Part shown: piece by piece, positions 8,373 through 18,242 of the stretch
Numbering within the stretch: the stretch's first letter is position 1
Layout: the number at the start of each line of letters is the position of its first letter
Assembly: GCF_020179755.1 (NCBI RefSeq)
Contig: NZ_JAIUCY010000005.1
Location: 124,001-188,000 of the forward strand
From: Herbaspirillum sp. alder98
GTDB lineage: Bacteria; Pseudomonadota; Gammaproteobacteria; Burkholderiales; Burkholderiaceae_D
Direction: 5' to 3'
Length of the DNA stretch: 64,000 bases
The notes under the pieces: model-generated
The model's input: only the letters and a program-made list of their open reading frames with translations
Database searches by the model: none
Told to the model about the DNA's origin: nothing
Translations under genes and position numbers: made by a program

Positions 8373-10464
8373 AGCCGGCTCCCTGACCGAAGAGATCGTC
8401 GTTGCTGGCCTCCAGCAGCCCCTGCGTCTGGGCCGCTGCGGCCGGCCGGCCCAGCAGGAAACCTTGTACCTGATCGCAATGCAGGCGCTGCAGCGCATGC
8501 AATTGCGCCTCGGTCTCGACGCCTTCGGCCACCACTTCCATCTGCAACGCATGCGCCAGCGCAATGATGGCCGAGACGATGGCGCGGCTTGAGTGGTCGT
8601 CCTGGTCGAGCCGGGCGGTGAAGAAGCGATCGATCTTGATCTGGCGGCAATGGAATTGCGCCAGGTAGGCCAGGCTGGAGTAGCCGGTGCCGAAGTCGTC
8701 GATGGCGATATCGAAACCCAGCGCCTGCAACTCGCTGATGATGCGGGTGCTGCGCTCGACGTTCTTCATCGCCGCCGTTTCGGTGATCTCGAACATCAAG
8801 CGCTGTGGCGCCACCCCGGATTCGGCCACGATGGAGACGATGCTTTCCACCAGGTCGCCCCGCATCTGCTGTGGCGACAGGTTCAGCGCCACCTTCGCCG
8901 GCGGCACGCCCTGCGCATCCCAGCTCTTTATCTGCGCGCAGACCGCCCGCAACACCCAGTCGCCGACCTGCACGATCTGCCCCGAGCGCTCGGCGATCGG
9001 AATGAATTCGCTCGGCCCCAGCTCGCCCAGTTCCGGGTGATGCCATCGCAGCAGCGCCTCGATCCCGGTCAGCTCATGGCTGCCACCGCGATACTTGGGC
9101 TGGAAGTGCAGGCTGAACTGTTGTTGCGATATGGCCTGTTGCAACGCCTGGCGCACCACCAGGTGGCGCATGGCGGCGGCGTGCATGGCTGGCTCGAAGA
9201 AGCGATAGGTATTGCGCCCGCTCTGCTTGGCCTCGTACATCGCGGCATCGGCGCTCTGCATCAAGGCGTCGGCCGATTCGCCGCTGTTGGGATAGACGGC
9301 GATGCCGATGCTGGAGGTCACCCGCAGCAGGGTGCCGTCGACGTCGACGTCCTCGCGCAACGCTGCAAGTATGTTTTCGCACAACTGCTCGACCACCTCC
9401 GGCGAGGCCAGGTTGCCCATCACCACCACGAATTCATCGCCACCGATGCGCGCCACCATGTCTTCGCCGCGGATGCAGCGACGAATGCGCTGCGCCACGG
9501 CCACCAGCAGGCAATCGCCGGCGGCATGTCCAAGCGAATCGTTGATGCCCTTGAAACCATCGAGATCCATGAACAACACAGCGAAGATGCGACCGTTGCG
9601 CCGCGCCACCTGGGCCGCGTGCTCGATGCGCTCGGTCAGCAGGGCGCGATTGGGCAGGCCGGTAAGCACATCATGCGTGGCGAAATGCAGCAGCTTGTCA
9701 TTGGTGCGCCCGACGATGCGCTTGAGCACCGTATTGCGCTGGGCGCCGCTGACCACCAGCGCCAGCGCCATGGCCACAAAGGCGCCGAACACGATGCCGT
9801 TGACCAGCTTTTCACGCGCCAGGCCCGAGAGCGCGCGGCTGGCCGCCGACGGATCCACCTGCAATGCCCGCAATGCCGCACTGGTGCTGGCCACCAGCGC
9901 CACGCCCACGAGCAAGGCCGCCAACACCCGGCGCGCCTGCTGCGAATGCAGCGAGCCGGCGCTGACCCTGCGATTGTTGGTGGACGAAAACAGCGCCACG
10001 GCAAACACCGACGTCAATTGCATCATCACGATCGCCAGCACCAGCAGCGCCGGCTGGAACACCACCGGCGGCGCCAGTTGCATCGACCTGAAAATCAGGT
10101 GCAGGGCGACATTGAGCGCCACGCCGATCAAAAGCCCACCCGCCAGCAGCCGCACGGCACGCGCCCGACGCAGGCCCGACAGGTGCATCAGGTAGAACAC
10201 GCTGAGCACGCACAATGCCAGCGCCAGCGTCAGCAGGCGCGAATCGAACAACACCGGCTGCGCCAGGCGTCGCGCCGCGACGCACAGGATCAACGCCGCC
10301 CACAGGCCAATGCCGAAGATGAACGCCCCGATCGCCAGCCACAAGCGCCGATATTGCGCGTCCTGGGTCGTGATGCGCTCGGATATCTCGAGCGCAGCAT
10401 AGGCGGCCAGGCTGACGACCAGCAGACCGAACGTCAATAACAGAAAATTGAAAGCCCCAGGCAT
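8359..10464 (-). CDS. Membrane GGDEF-EAL cyclic-di-GMP turnover protein
   Basis: 701 residues from ATG 10464, chosen because membrane segments begin directly there (FNFLLLTFGLLVVSLAAYAAL); the longer frame to 10647 is rich in unlikely residues. Six to seven helices (residues about 5-260) are followed by a GGDEF domain with intact GGDEF near 341-345 and an EAL domain with EALLRW near 469, DDFGTGYSSL near 588, and VVAEGVET. Both diguanylate cyclase and phosphodiesterase motifs are complete, so it could do either. The sensory helices resemble a degenerate MHYT arrangement without the metal ligands; this is only an impression. Confidence 0.93.
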   Translation of the reverse strand: MPGAFNFLLLTFGLLVVSLAAYAALEISERITTQDAQYRRLWLAIGAFIFGIGLWAALILCVAARRLAQPVLFDSRLLTLALALCVLSVFYLMHLSGLRRARAVRLLAGGLLIGVALNVALHLIFRSMQLAPPVVFQPALLVLAIVMMQLTSVFAVALFSSTNNRRVSAGSLHSQQARRVLAALLVGVALVASTSAALRALQVDPSAASRALSGLAREKLVNGIVFGAFVAMALALVVSGAQRNTVLKRIVGRTNDKLLHFATHDVLTGLPNRALLTERIEHAAQVARRNGRIFAVLFMDLDGFKGINDSLGHAAGDCLLVAVAQRIRRCIRGEDMVARIGGDEFVVVMGNLASPEVVEQLCENILAALREDVDVDGTLLRVTSSIGIAVYPNSGESADALMQSADAAMYEAKQSGRNTYRFFEPAMHAAAMRHLVVRQALQQAISQQQFSLHFQPKYRGGSHELTGIEALLRWHHPELGELGPSEFIPIAERSGQIVQVGDWVLRAVCAQIKSWDAQGVPPAKVALNLSPQQMRGDLVESIVSIVAESGVAPQRLMFEITETAAMKNVERSTRIISELQALGFDIAIDDFGTGYSSLAYLAQFHCRQIKIDRFFTARLDQDDHSSRAIVSAIIALAHALQMEVVAEGVETEAQLHALQRLHCDQVQGFLLGRPAAAAQTQGLLEASNDDLFGQGAGFIRP

Positions 10465-11271
10465 CACTATTGCCCCGCATGATTCACCGCCCGGGCACCC
10501 CGCTACCGGGACCGCCCGCAACGGGTGTCTTGTCGTATCGCGGACGTTTTCATGGCCGACCGCGTTCCATGCCGGGCATCGCGTCCAGCCGACGCTGCCC
10601 GGTGCTATGCAAAAAGTTACGTAACTGAGTGCGCGCTGCGAAAGCAACGCCGTGAAGCGATGGTGCAGTGGTGCTGCCGACTAATTTATGGTTCGATTTG
10701 TTTCATCAAGGCCAGACGTTGCCGCAAGAAAACTAACATGCAAGATCCGCGATATGTGGCCGATAGCGCATCATCGACTGGCGTCGTGAGCGTATCGCAT
10801 GGACCTGTATTTTTTGCAGCAACCGCCTATTTTAGCGACTTACGGCGAGATTGACCGTATCGCGATGGCATCCCGCACATTGAGAAATGTCTCGACTACG
10901 ACACAGTTATTAAAAAAATATTAATAACAATCTGTCAATTCTCTAAATGTGCTCTATAACGAAGTTGAGTACCCGACGAACTCACTGACGCCGACTGCAT
11001 GGCGCCGGCAAGCCGGGCCACTCCGATCGGAACGGCAGCGCGCGGGGCGCGTCGCATCGGTCATCGTCTCAAGCCATGGGACTAGACATGACATCATTTT
11101 TCGGCTCACACCATCGTTGCGACACGCCCGGCACAACGGCTACCCCAGGCCGTCGAAGGCCTTGCCGGCGCGGCCTCACGGCCCAGTGATAGTTAGTCAC
11201 GTTTGAGGCGTAATTCATCCAAAAAGCAAACGTACCCCGGAACGCTCTACGTCAAAGTACCTTCGTCGACC
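10465..11271. promoter_or_regulatory. Intergenic region with AT-rich operator-like inverted repeat
   Basis: About 800 bp between divergent genes with no convincing ORF. It becomes AT-rich at 10890-10950 and holds a perfect 8-bp inverted repeat GTTATTAA (10906-10913) / TTAATAAC (10921-10928) with a 7-bp A/T loop. It probably holds the promoters of both neighbours. Confidence 0.4.
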
Positions 11272-11727
11272 ATGGAAACCGCCAATCAAAAATTTGCCAA
11301 GCGCCTGCGCGCAGCGATGGAAAAAGCTGGATACGAACCGAAGCCCGCCGTCCTCGAAAGGGAATTCAATCTGCGATTCTGGGGCAAGCCGATGACGCTG
11401 CACGGTGTGCGGCGCTGGCTGCTTGGCGAGTCCATGCCGAAACAGGACAAGCTCGAGACACTGGCCGAATGGCTGATCGTCACGCCCCAGCACCTGCGTT
11501 TCGGCGAAGAGATCGGTCGCCGCATCGACAAGCGCCGCGCGCGCTGGGAAGAAGCGATCGGCTACCGCGAACGCGAAGCCTTCGAAGCCTTCATCAACCT
11601 GCCCGCGCCGCAGCGCAAGATCGTCAAGGAAGTGATCTTCGCATTTTCGCAACTGGCCACCGTGCACGCGGCAGAAAAGGCCGCTACCCCGGCCAAGCCC
11701 GCCGTCAAGCGTCGCCCCCGCGCCTGA
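11272..11727 (+). CDS. Small phage-repressor-like HTH regulator
   Basis: 151 residues from ATG 11272 (METANQKFAKRLRAAMEKAG). The N-terminal half has an HTH of the Cro/C1 type: FAKRLRAAMEKAGYEPKPAVLEREFN, then MTLHGVRRWLLGESMPKQDKLETLAEWL. A Lys/Arg/Ala-rich tail follows (KPAVKRRPRA). It is probably a DNA-binding regulator of unknown targets. A longer frame from a TTG at 11203 exists, but its extra residues look non-coding. No clear Shine-Dalgarno precedes the chosen ATG, so the start is moderately sure. Confidence 0.75.
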   Translation: METANQKFAKRLRAAMEKAGYEPKPAVLEREFNLRFWGKPMTLHGVRRWLLGESMPKQDKLETLAEWLIVTPQHLRFGEEIGRRIDKRRARWEEAIGYREREAFEAFINLPAPQRKIVKEVIFAFSQLATVHAAEKAATPAKPAVKRRPRA

Positions 11728-11734
11728 GAAGGTT

Positions 11735-12730
11735 TCAGGTGCGCTGCGCTATGGCGGCGGCGACCTGCACGCAGTGTTCGACCTGCTCTTCGATGGCTTG
11801 CGGCACCGATCGCCGTCCCTCCAGCACCGATGCGATCCACTGCGCCGTGGTCTGCGCATCGCGGCCCTCTGGCAGATCTGCCAGCTCCTCGGCCACGCTC
11901 TGTTTTTCCACCAGCACCGTCCGCTGCCCGCCGCTGAACCAGTCGATGCGTTGCGCGCGACGCGCATTGGCCACGGTCTCGCCTTCGGTGCCGCGCATCA
12001 GGAATGCATCGCCCCGATCATGCGGCGCGGCCTCGGTGAAATAGTGCGTGAGCATCTCAAGGTATTCGGGGTGGGTATAAGAACTCAATCGCAACGCTGG
12101 ACCGGAAAAAGGTTGCATGATCTTGACCAGGGTATGGGTCGAATTGCGCACCCCCAGCACCCGCCGCAATGACAGCAAGCGCGCCATCTTCGGCGCCAGC
12201 ACCTCGATCGGTACGAACGCCGGCTGGCCGTCGGCCATCAATGCCTGGGCCTGCTCGGCGCTGCCGGCGTGGGTCACGCCGAGGGCGGTGAAGATCTCGG
12301 CGCTGGTCACGCGCTGCGGGTCGTGCGTGACGCCGTGCATCAGCACCGGCACGCCACGTCGTACCAGCAACATGCACAGCAAGGGCGTGAGATTGGCCAT
12401 CTTGCGCGAGCCGTTGTAGCTGGGCAGCACCACCGGCGCATAGCCGCAGGCCGGCGCCCGCAGTGGCGCAAACGACGCCTCGGCCGCATCCAGGAAGCCA
12501 CCGATCTCGGCCACCGACTCGCCTTTGATGCGCATGGCCAGCAGGATCGCCCCGAGCTCCAGATCGGACACGCGGCCGTCCAGCATGGCGGCGTACATCC
12601 GGCTGGCGTCTTCGCGCGACAGGCTGCGCGCGCCGTCCTTGCCGCGACCTATTTCCTTGATGAAAGCGGCGGCGGCAAAGGGTTCGCCGACGGCAGCCGC
12701 GCCGGTGTGGGTAAAGTGATCGTTTTGCAT
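11735..12730 (-). CDS. ybiB: DNA-binding protein YbiB (anthranilate phosphoribosyltransferase fold)
   Basis: 331 residues with a TrpD-like fold: N-terminal helical domain [28 protein letters not shown] and the glycosyltransferase family 3 core [19 protein letters not shown]. The family is known as TrpD2/YbiB, which binds nucleic acids and lacks the anthranilate pocket. KMANLTPLL replaces the phosphate-binding loop of true TrpD. It starts 124 bp from tsaD and is divergent from it. Confidence 0.88.
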   Translation of the reverse strand: MQNDHFTHTGAAAVGEPFAAAAFIKEIGRGKDGARSLSREDASRMYAAMLDGRVSDLELGAILLAMRIKGESVAEIGGFLDAAEASFAPLRAPACGYAPVVLPSYNGSRKMANLTPLLCMLLVRRGVPVLMHGVTHDPQRVTSAEIFTALGVTHAGSAEQAQALMADGQPAFVPIEVLAPKMARLLSLRRVLGVRNSTHTLVKIMQPFSGPALRLSSYTHPEYLEMLTHYFTEAAPHDRGDAFLMRGTEGETVANARRAQRIDWFSGGQRTVLVEKQSVAEELADLPEGRDAQTTAQWIASVLEGRRSVPQAIEEQVEHCVQVAAAIAQRT

Positions 12731-12854
12731 GGCCGAAGGTTACACCAAAACGCCCCGAACACCCGCTGGCGGCGCGTGTGTCCAGGCTTTACATTACAAT
12801 AGCGCCTTTCCCGGCGACCACCGGTCGCCCTCCACGCACCCCACCATTGCAATC

Positions 12855-13919
12855 ATGATCGTTCTCGGCGTCGAATCCTCCTGTGATGAAACCGGGCTGG
12901 CTCTGTACGACACCGAGCGCGGCCTGCTGGCGCACGCATTGCATTCGCAAGTGGCCATGCACCAGGAATATGGTGGCGTGGTGCCCGAACTGGCGTCGCG
13001 CGATCACATCCGTCGCGCCATTCCATTGCTGCAGCAGACGCTGGCCGACGCCGGCATCGGCAAGGCTGATATCGACGCCATCGCCTATACCCAGGGGCCC
13101 GGTCTGGCCGGCGCCCTGCTGGTCGGCGCTTCGGTGGCGTGCGGGCTGGCGCTGGCGATCGACCGTCCAGTGCTGGGCATTCACCATCTCGAAGGGCATT
13201 TGCTGTCACCGCTGCTGGCCAGCAAGCCGCCAGCGTTTCCGTTCGTGGCCCTGCTGGTGTCGGGTGGGCATACGCAGCTGATGCGGGTCGATGGCGTTGG
13301 CCGCTACGAATTGCTGGGCGAGACGCTGGACGACGCCGCCGGCGAAGCGTTCGACAAATCGGCCAAGCTGCTGGGACTGGGTTACCCGGGCGGGCCGGAA
13401 ATTTCGCGCATGGCCGAGTTCGGGGATCCGAAGGCTTATACGCTGCCGCGCCCGATGCTGCATTCGAAGAATCTGGACTTCAGTTTTTCGGGGCTCAAGA
13501 CCGCGGTGTTGACGGTGGTCAAGCAACAAACAGCCACCGCTGCCAACATCTGCGAACAGGACAAGGCCAACATCGCACGCGGCTTCGTCGACGCCATCGT
13601 CGAGGTGCTGGTCGCCAAATGCCTGGCGGCGCTGAAGCAGACCGGATTGAAGCGGCTGGTGATTGCCGGCGGCGTGGGCGCGAACCGCCAATTGCGCAGT
13701 GCCCTCGATGCCATGGCCGCCAAGCGCCGTTATGAAGTGTTCTATCCCGAATTGCAGTTCTGCACCGACAACGGCGCCATGATCGCCTTCGCCGGCGCCA
13801 TGCGGCTGCGCCTGCAGCCCGATGCCGCCAAGCGCGAATACGGTTTCGGCGTGCGGCCGCGCTGGCCGCTGGATGAATTGAAACCGCCAGAGGCGGCACT
13901 CGCCACGCCGTCGGCCTGA
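12855..13919 (+). CDS. tsaD: tRNA threonylcarbamoyladenosine transferase subunit TsaD
   Basis: 354 residues from ATG 12855 ([14 protein letters not shown]). The frame is open further upstream, but that stretch is not conserved-looking and the family begins here. Metal-binding histidines are in HHLEGH; ASKHA motifs include SGGHTQLM and GGVGANRQL. With TsaB, TsaC and TsaE it makes t6A37 on ANN-decoding tRNAs. Its partner tsaE lies at 55.9 kb in this window. Confidence 0.98.
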   Translation: MIVLGVESSCDETGLALYDTERGLLAHALHSQVAMHQEYGGVVPELASRDHIRRAIPLLQQTLADAGIGKADIDAIAYTQGPGLAGALLVGASVACGLALAIDRPVLGIHHLEGHLLSPLLASKPPAFPFVALLVSGGHTQLMRVDGVGRYELLGETLDDAAGEAFDKSAKLLGLGYPGGPEISRMAEFGDPKAYTLPRPMLHSKNLDFSFSGLKTAVLTVVKQQTATAANICEQDKANIARGFVDAIVEVLVAKCLAALKQTGLKRLVIAGGVGANRQLRSALDAMAAKRRYEVFYPELQFCTDNGAMIAFAGAMRLRLQPDAAKREYGFGVRPRWPLDELKPPEAALATPSA

Positions 13920-13928
13920 CAACACGAT

Positions 13929-13976
13929 CAACGACGCTCGATACCGGCCTTGGCCGGTACGACTGGGGTGGATGTC
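13929..13976. repeat. Interspersed palindromic repeat of the 'PAKAGI' type
   Basis: The perfect palindrome ACCGGCC TT GGCCGGT (13943-13958) lies between tsaD and plsY. On the minus strand it reads TPVVPAKAGIERR in translation, the familiar false-ORF signature of a REP-like repeat common in proteobacterial intergenic regions. It may also act as a hairpin at the converging 3' ends of tsaD and plsY. Confidence 0.5.
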
Positions 13977-14028
13977 AGGAAAGTCATACCGGACAGCAGC
14001 GGGCCTTCATCGCTGCCCCATCGACGAC

Positions 14029-14637
14029 TTATTTTTTCTTCTGTCCCAGGCGGCTTTCCTTGCCGGCCAGCAGGTTGCCGATATTCTTGCGGTGACGATA
14101 GATCAACAGCACGCTCATCGCCGCCACGGCCAGCAGGATACCGTCGGTGCTGCCAAACAGCAGGCCGTAGTAGAACGGCGCAAACACCGCCGCCACCAGC
14201 GCGGCCAGCGACGAATAACGAAACGCGAACGCCACCACCAGCCAGGTCGCCAGCGTGGCCAGTCCCAGCCAGATGTCGAGCGCCAGCAGGATCCCCAGCG
14301 CGGTAGCCACGCCCTTGCCACCGACGAAGCGGAAGAACACCGGCCACAGGTGGCCCAGGAACACCGCCAGCACCACCAGCGCCAGGCCGCTGTCAGTGAC
14401 GCCGTACCGGGGGCCGAAGTGCTGCGCCAGCCAGACCGCCAGCCAGCCCTTGAAGCCATCGCCGACCAGCGTCAGCACGGCCGCCTTCTTGTTGCCGCTG
14501 CGCAGGACATTGGTGGCGCCGGGATTTTTCGAACCATAGGTACGGGGATCGGCCAGGCCGAACAGTTTCGAGACCACCACCGCGAAGGACAGCGATCCGA
14601 TCAGGTAGGCGGCAATGGCGAAGAGGATGTTGTTCAT
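14029..14637 (-). CDS. plsY: Glycerol-3-phosphate acyltransferase (acyl-phosphate dependent) PlsY
   Basis: 202 residues from ATG 14637 ([21 protein letters not shown]). It carries the PlsY motifs [35 protein letters not shown] and the C-terminal [15 protein letters not shown]. It is an inner-membrane enzyme transferring acyl groups from acyl-phosphate to glycerol-3-phosphate, the first step of phospholipid synthesis. It is downstream of the broken ybaK in the same direction. Confidence 0.97.
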   Translation of the reverse strand: MNNILFAIAAYLIGSLSFAVVVSKLFGLADPRTYGSKNPGATNVLRSGNKKAAVLTLVGDGFKGWLAVWLAQHFGPRYGVTDSGLALVVLAVFLGHLWPVFFRFVGGKGVATALGILLALDIWLGLATLATWLVVAFAFRYSSLAALVAAVFAPFYYGLLFGSTDGILLAVAAMSVLLIYRHRKNIGNLLAGKESRLGQKKK

Positions 14638-14671
14638 GTGGATTTCCGCTGAAGACTTGTCGTTGTAATAG

Positions 14672-15030
14672 TTAATCCGGCAGTGCGCATTGCACTGCCT
14701 TGGCCGGCAGAACGTCGAGCAGGACGGCCGGCGCCAGGCCCACCAGAAAACCGCGCCGCCCACCGTTGATGTAAATGCGGTCGAGTTCGAGAATGCTCGA
14801 CTCCACGTAGACCGGCATGCTCTTGCGGGTGCCGAAGGGCGAGGTGCCACCGATCAGGAAACCCGAGTGTCGATTGGCCACATCGGGCTTGCAGGGCTCG
14901 ACCGACTTGCAACCGATCTGGCGCGCCAAATTCTTGGTCGACACCTTGCAGTCGCCATGCATCAGGACCAGCATCGGCCTGGCCGCTTCGTCCTGCATCA
15001 CCAGGGTCTTGACGACGGCATCACGGGTTA
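14672..15030 (-). pseudogene. ybaK: Resident ybaK, 3' fragment (split by the island)
   Basis: This encodes the C-terminal two-thirds of a YbaK/EbsC aminoacyl-tRNA deacylase: [53 protein letters not shown]. The first ~44 residues are absent and lie at 48,529-48,693. Bases belonging to the island supply an accidental start at 15052 (MNVNAVQLTRD), so a short product could still be made, but it would lack the N-terminal strand and probably be inactive. Joining the two chromosomal pieces gives E-H-A-V-V-K in frame. Confidence 0.92.
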
Positions 15031-15244
15031 GTTGAACGGCATTGACATTCATAGTTCGTAATATAACTTATGGACATGCGGTGAAGCCTGAGTCGGACTC
15101 AGTGGAGAAATTAACGTCCCGAAAAATCTCTTGGGAGCTCTATCGTTTCGTTTTTGAAACCTCTCCACAGGAGATTCAATACAAATTCGGGAAAACGAGT
15201 CTTATACAGCACCTACCCTCATTGCTGCCACAATAATTTCGGAC
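15023..15244. other. Left attachment end of the island (attL) and ginA leader
   Basis: The core arm ACGGGTTAGTTGAA (15023-15036) adjoins ybaK codons. TTATGGACAT at 15068-15077 recurs at the right end (48515-48524 inverted; TATGGACAT at 48464-48472), suggesting accessory recombinase-binding sites. The rest of the 200-bp leader is AT-rich, has no gene, and should contain the gin promoter. Confidence 0.65.
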
Positions 15245-16537
15245 ATGGCCCTCCTTGAACACGCCAGATATACGCCCCACAGAGCCGAAGTAAATGGCGC
15301 AAGGGTTCATTGGCTTCTATGCAAGAGTCGTCAGGAAATCAACTCTTTGCCATTAATTTTTTGGCAAGATTTTTCGCCATGGCGTGAGGCAAATTTGTGG
15401 CTATTCGAAAGAACTAGAAACAAAGATGTAACGTTAAAAACAGTAGAGGCCAATTCAATGGCAATTTTGGCATATGCAAATTGGCTCGAAGATACAGGTA
15501 CCGACTGGAAATCATTTCCCAAGAGAAAATCTGACCGCTGCCTTGTACAGTTTCGAGGCTTCTTAATTGAAAGCAGAAACACCGGAAAACTTGCTCCATC
15601 TACCACTTCACAACGAATGGCCTGCGTCATTCAGTTCTATAAATGGCTCTATGAGAAAGGTTTTTTATCGGATGAGTTATCTATGTGGTCGAATCGAATC
15701 TTTCACCGAACCATGATCGACAAGACGGGGCTTGAACGTACATTTGCCGTCAACAGCACCGATCTCGCGATTCCAAATCGCAGTGCACCTGGGGAGAAAT
15801 TGGAGGATGGACTTCTACCAGTTTCGACGAAAGATCGCGAAGCAATTCTGAGATTCTGCCGACAGCAGGCAAGCACAGAATTATTTCTTTTGCTAACGCT
15901 TGGATTTTTCACAGGAATGCGCCTTGGCACACTGACAGATCTAAGATTAGAGACACTAGATCGTGCCATTCCAGATCCTATGTGTGATGCAATGTATATT
16001 CTTACTATTGGTCCGGGTGCCTCGCCTCCTGTTCGCACCAAATTCGGAGTCACTGGGAATATTCGAATCACAAAGATCCACCTGGATCAAATTCGCAGTT
16101 ACGCCAACAGTATTCATCGACTAAAACGAGAAGCGATCGCACGCAAGGAAAATAAGAACCTTGTATTTCTGACGCGGTTTGGAAATTCGTATGCAAAGGA
16201 AAACTCAGATAGAAGTTCCGCGATAAATGTAGAAATGCACACCCTTCGCAAATCCGGCATTGCCGCCGGAATTTCTGGCTTGCGCAATTTCCACTTTCAT
16301 CAAACTCGTTGCACATATGCGACTGAATTAGCTCGGTTAGCAATTCATTCCGTTGGATCAATAAACGCAATTGCATTTGTCAAAGATGCGCTCCTTCACA
16401 AGAGTGAAGCGACGTCGTTTAAGTACATCCGCTTTGTCGAAAAAACGCCAGCGAAAATCGATATGGCAAATCGCTTTACGCGCGATTTTCTAGGCATTCT
16501 TACTGAGAATAGTGATGATGATGGCCGAGAAATATGA
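15245..16537 (+). CDS. ginA: Tyrosine recombinase, first of the gin trio (GinA-like)
   Basis: 430 residues. An N-terminal SAM-like core-binding region (TVEANSMAILAYANWLEDTG, residues ~60-80) is followed by a catalytic domain with all expected residues visible: Arg in FFTGMRLGTLTDLR, His-x-x-Arg in HFHQTRCTYATELA, and the probable nucleophile Tyr in SEATSFKYIRFVEK. It is probably active in cleavage. It opens the gin operon, and the next gene starts inside its 3' end. Codon use is AT-rich compared with plsY and tsaD. The gin name follows operon position and architecture. Confidence 0.85.
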   Translation: MALLEHARYTPHRAEVNGARVHWLLCKSRQEINSLPLIFWQDFSPWREANLWLFERTRNKDVTLKTVEANSMAILAYANWLEDTGTDWKSFPKRKSDRCLVQFRGFLIESRNTGKLAPSTTSQRMACVIQFYKWLYEKGFLSDELSMWSNRIFHRTMIDKTGLERTFAVNSTDLAIPNRSAPGEKLEDGLLPVSTKDREAILRFCRQQASTELFLLLTLGFFTGMRLGTLTDLRLETLDRAIPDPMCDAMYILTIGPGASPPVRTKFGVTGNIRITKIHLDQIRSYANSIHRLKREAIARKENKNLVFLTRFGNSYAKENSDRSSAINVEMHTLRKSGIAAGISGLRNFHFHQTRCTYATELARLAIHSVGSINAIAFVKDALLHKSEATSFKYIRFVEKTPAKIDMANRFTRDFLGILTENSDDDGREI

Positions 16538-18242
16538 CGCTCCAGATTTAACTTTCAAGAGCATCTATTACGGAAATAAAACAACGCCGCAGGATCTAAG
16601 AATATTCCTCTATCGGGGCGCTTCTGCTGCAAACTTTCGGACCGCAGTGCAGCGCATCGTAGATGGAAATTTCGGCGAGATACTCAGCGAACGCATTTCC
16701 TTGGTCACCCAAATCCATGACTACCTCAACACAAAAATCATTGGTGGAGGTAGCCATGGATCATTAATCACAGCGATCAGAAGACTACGAGAGTTTTTCA
16801 GCTGGGCGGATGAAAACTCATCACAAATTAATTTGAACTCTATTGAGGAAATTTTCATTGATTGGTCGGAATTTCTTATCGCAAGAAACAGAGCAAGAAT
16901 GGGTCCCGCAGAAATTCATTCCTACCAATCAGTCGTTGCCGTGGGAAAGATACTTACTGAAGTCTTAGAGCTCGAGACTAGCTTGATCTCTAAAACGCGC
17001 TTTAGGCGTCCAAAAAACACAAAAAAAATACTAGGCCCTGAATTAGAAAAGAAAAGTCTTCAAGAGATTTTCGAATTCGGCCACGCACTGTGTGACGTTT
17101 CAAACGCACTGACAAATGATGTGGTCAAAGGCCCCCTTCCAATTGTCATTAATTTCCGCGACGGAAAAATATATGAAAACTGGCTTCGCCTCAAAGCAGA
17201 AGAGAGTCTGAAGTACTTACATCAGCCACGTCGCCGTAGTTCGAAAAAGAAAATGTTGGAGAGGCGCGAGGCCATAATCGCTGATTTCTCTTATGAAAAT
17301 AGATCGCCTATCATCAACCTTAGAATCGAAGCCGAATTATTGATCTTCATAAGTCAGACAGGCATGAACCTTGAGCAGGCTTTCAAACTGCAGAATTCGA
17401 GGTTTAGATATAGTAGTTACCTTGATGGATACCAAGTACATCGCGTTTATAAAGGCCGTCGTCAAGGAGAGGTATCATTTGAAATATTCAGTGAATATCG
17501 TGAGAAGTTAGAAAAATATTTAATATGGAGAAATGAGTTTTTTCCTGAAGACGAGGATGGGCTTTTATTCCCATTAATCAGGCCAAATAACAATCAGAAT
17601 ATGGCGCCTAGCTTTTCGGCACTAACCGCTTTATGCAAGAAGATAGGTATCAAACTCGTTCGTGCCCGCGCACTCAGAAAGACCAGGATTAATTGGTTCC
17701 TTCGTCAAAGCAAAAACGATGCTCTCACGGCTGAGATGCATTCTCATACAGAGCAAACTCTGATTCGGCACTACGAGACACCCAGTTTGCACATGGCAAT
17801 TGTAGAGGTTGCCAATTTTCACACAACGTCCGAGTTCTCACCTCTCGCACCAAGCCCAGGACTCTGTGCCCGCGGCCCAAGCAGTCCTCAAAAAATAGCA
17901 TCCGCGCCTGAAGAGTCAACACCGCCCGACTGTATTAGTCCAGCAGGTTGCCTATTCTGCGTGCACCAACGCGACATTGATAGCCCGGATCATGTTTGGT
18001 CGTTGGCGACGTACCGGCATCTTAAGTCTGTAGAAATTGCCAGCTTTAGGCCTTCATCAAAACGAGGGCAACCTCATCCGGCTTTCGCAGCAATTGAACG
18101 CCTTACAGCCAAGCTAGATGTTTTTTCTGAAAGTGATGTCACTCGGCAGAACTGGGTTCGCGAAGCTCGCCTAAAAGTAGAGGAAGAAGACTATCACCCT
18201 CGCTGGAAGGGCTTTCTACTTTTAGCAGAAAGCAAGATATGA
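16515..18242 (+). CDS. ginB: Tyrosine recombinase-like protein with degenerate active site (GinB-like)
   Basis: About 575 residues. The start is within a GTG-ATG-ATG-ATG cluster at 16512-16523, overlapping ginA. The integrase fold is recognisable, but by eye the first catalytic Arg is Asn (SQTGMNLEQAFKL) and the His of His-x-x-Arg is Arg (ALRKTRINWF). A Lys (VYKGRRQGE), a later His and a Tyr (LIRHYETPS) remain. The C-terminus has a Cys cluster (CISPAGCLFCVHQRDID) that could bind zinc. It may be a structural partner of the two intact recombinases. The next gene overlaps by ATGA. Confidence 0.8.
   Translation: MMMAEKYDAPDLTFKSIYYGNKTTPQDLRIFLYRGASAANFRTAVQRIVDGNFGEILSERISLVTQIHDYLNTKIIGGGSHGSLITAIRRLREFFSWADENSSQINLNSIEEIFIDWSEFLIARNRARMGPAEIHSYQSVVAVGKILTEVLELETSLISKTRFRRPKNTKKILGPELEKKSLQEIFEFGHALCDVSNALTNDVVKGPLPIVINFRDGKIYENWLRLKAEESLKYLHQPRRRSSKKKMLERREAIIADFSYENRSPIINLRIEAELLIFISQTGMNLEQAFKLQNSRFRYSSYLDGYQVHRVYKGRRQGEVSFEIFSEYREKLEKYLIWRNEFFPEDEDGLLFPLIRPNNNQNMAPSFSALTALCKKIGIKLVRARALRKTRINWFLRQSKNDALTAEMHSHTEQTLIRHYETPSLHMAIVEVANFHTTSEFSPLAPSPGLCARGPSSPQKIASAPEESTPPDCISPAGCLFCVHQRDIDSPDHVWSLATYRHLKSVEIASFRPSSKRGQPHPAFAAIERLTAKLDVFSESDVTRQNWVREARLKVEEEDYHPRWKGFLLLAESKI

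Noticed and set aside
8593..10440. 615-codon open frame on the plus strand opposite the GGDEF-EAL gene
   Set aside because: His/Gln/Arg-rich composition typical of an antisense frame in GC-rich DNA; the minus strand has complete GGDEF and EAL motifs.
10525..11206. Short plus-strand frames between the GGDEF-EAL gene and the HTH regulator
   Set aside because: No ribosome-binding site and unconvincing composition; treated as intergenic.
15000..15060. tRNA gene as the island's attachment site
   Set aside because: No tRNA-like sequence at either border; the target is clearly the ybaK coding sequence.
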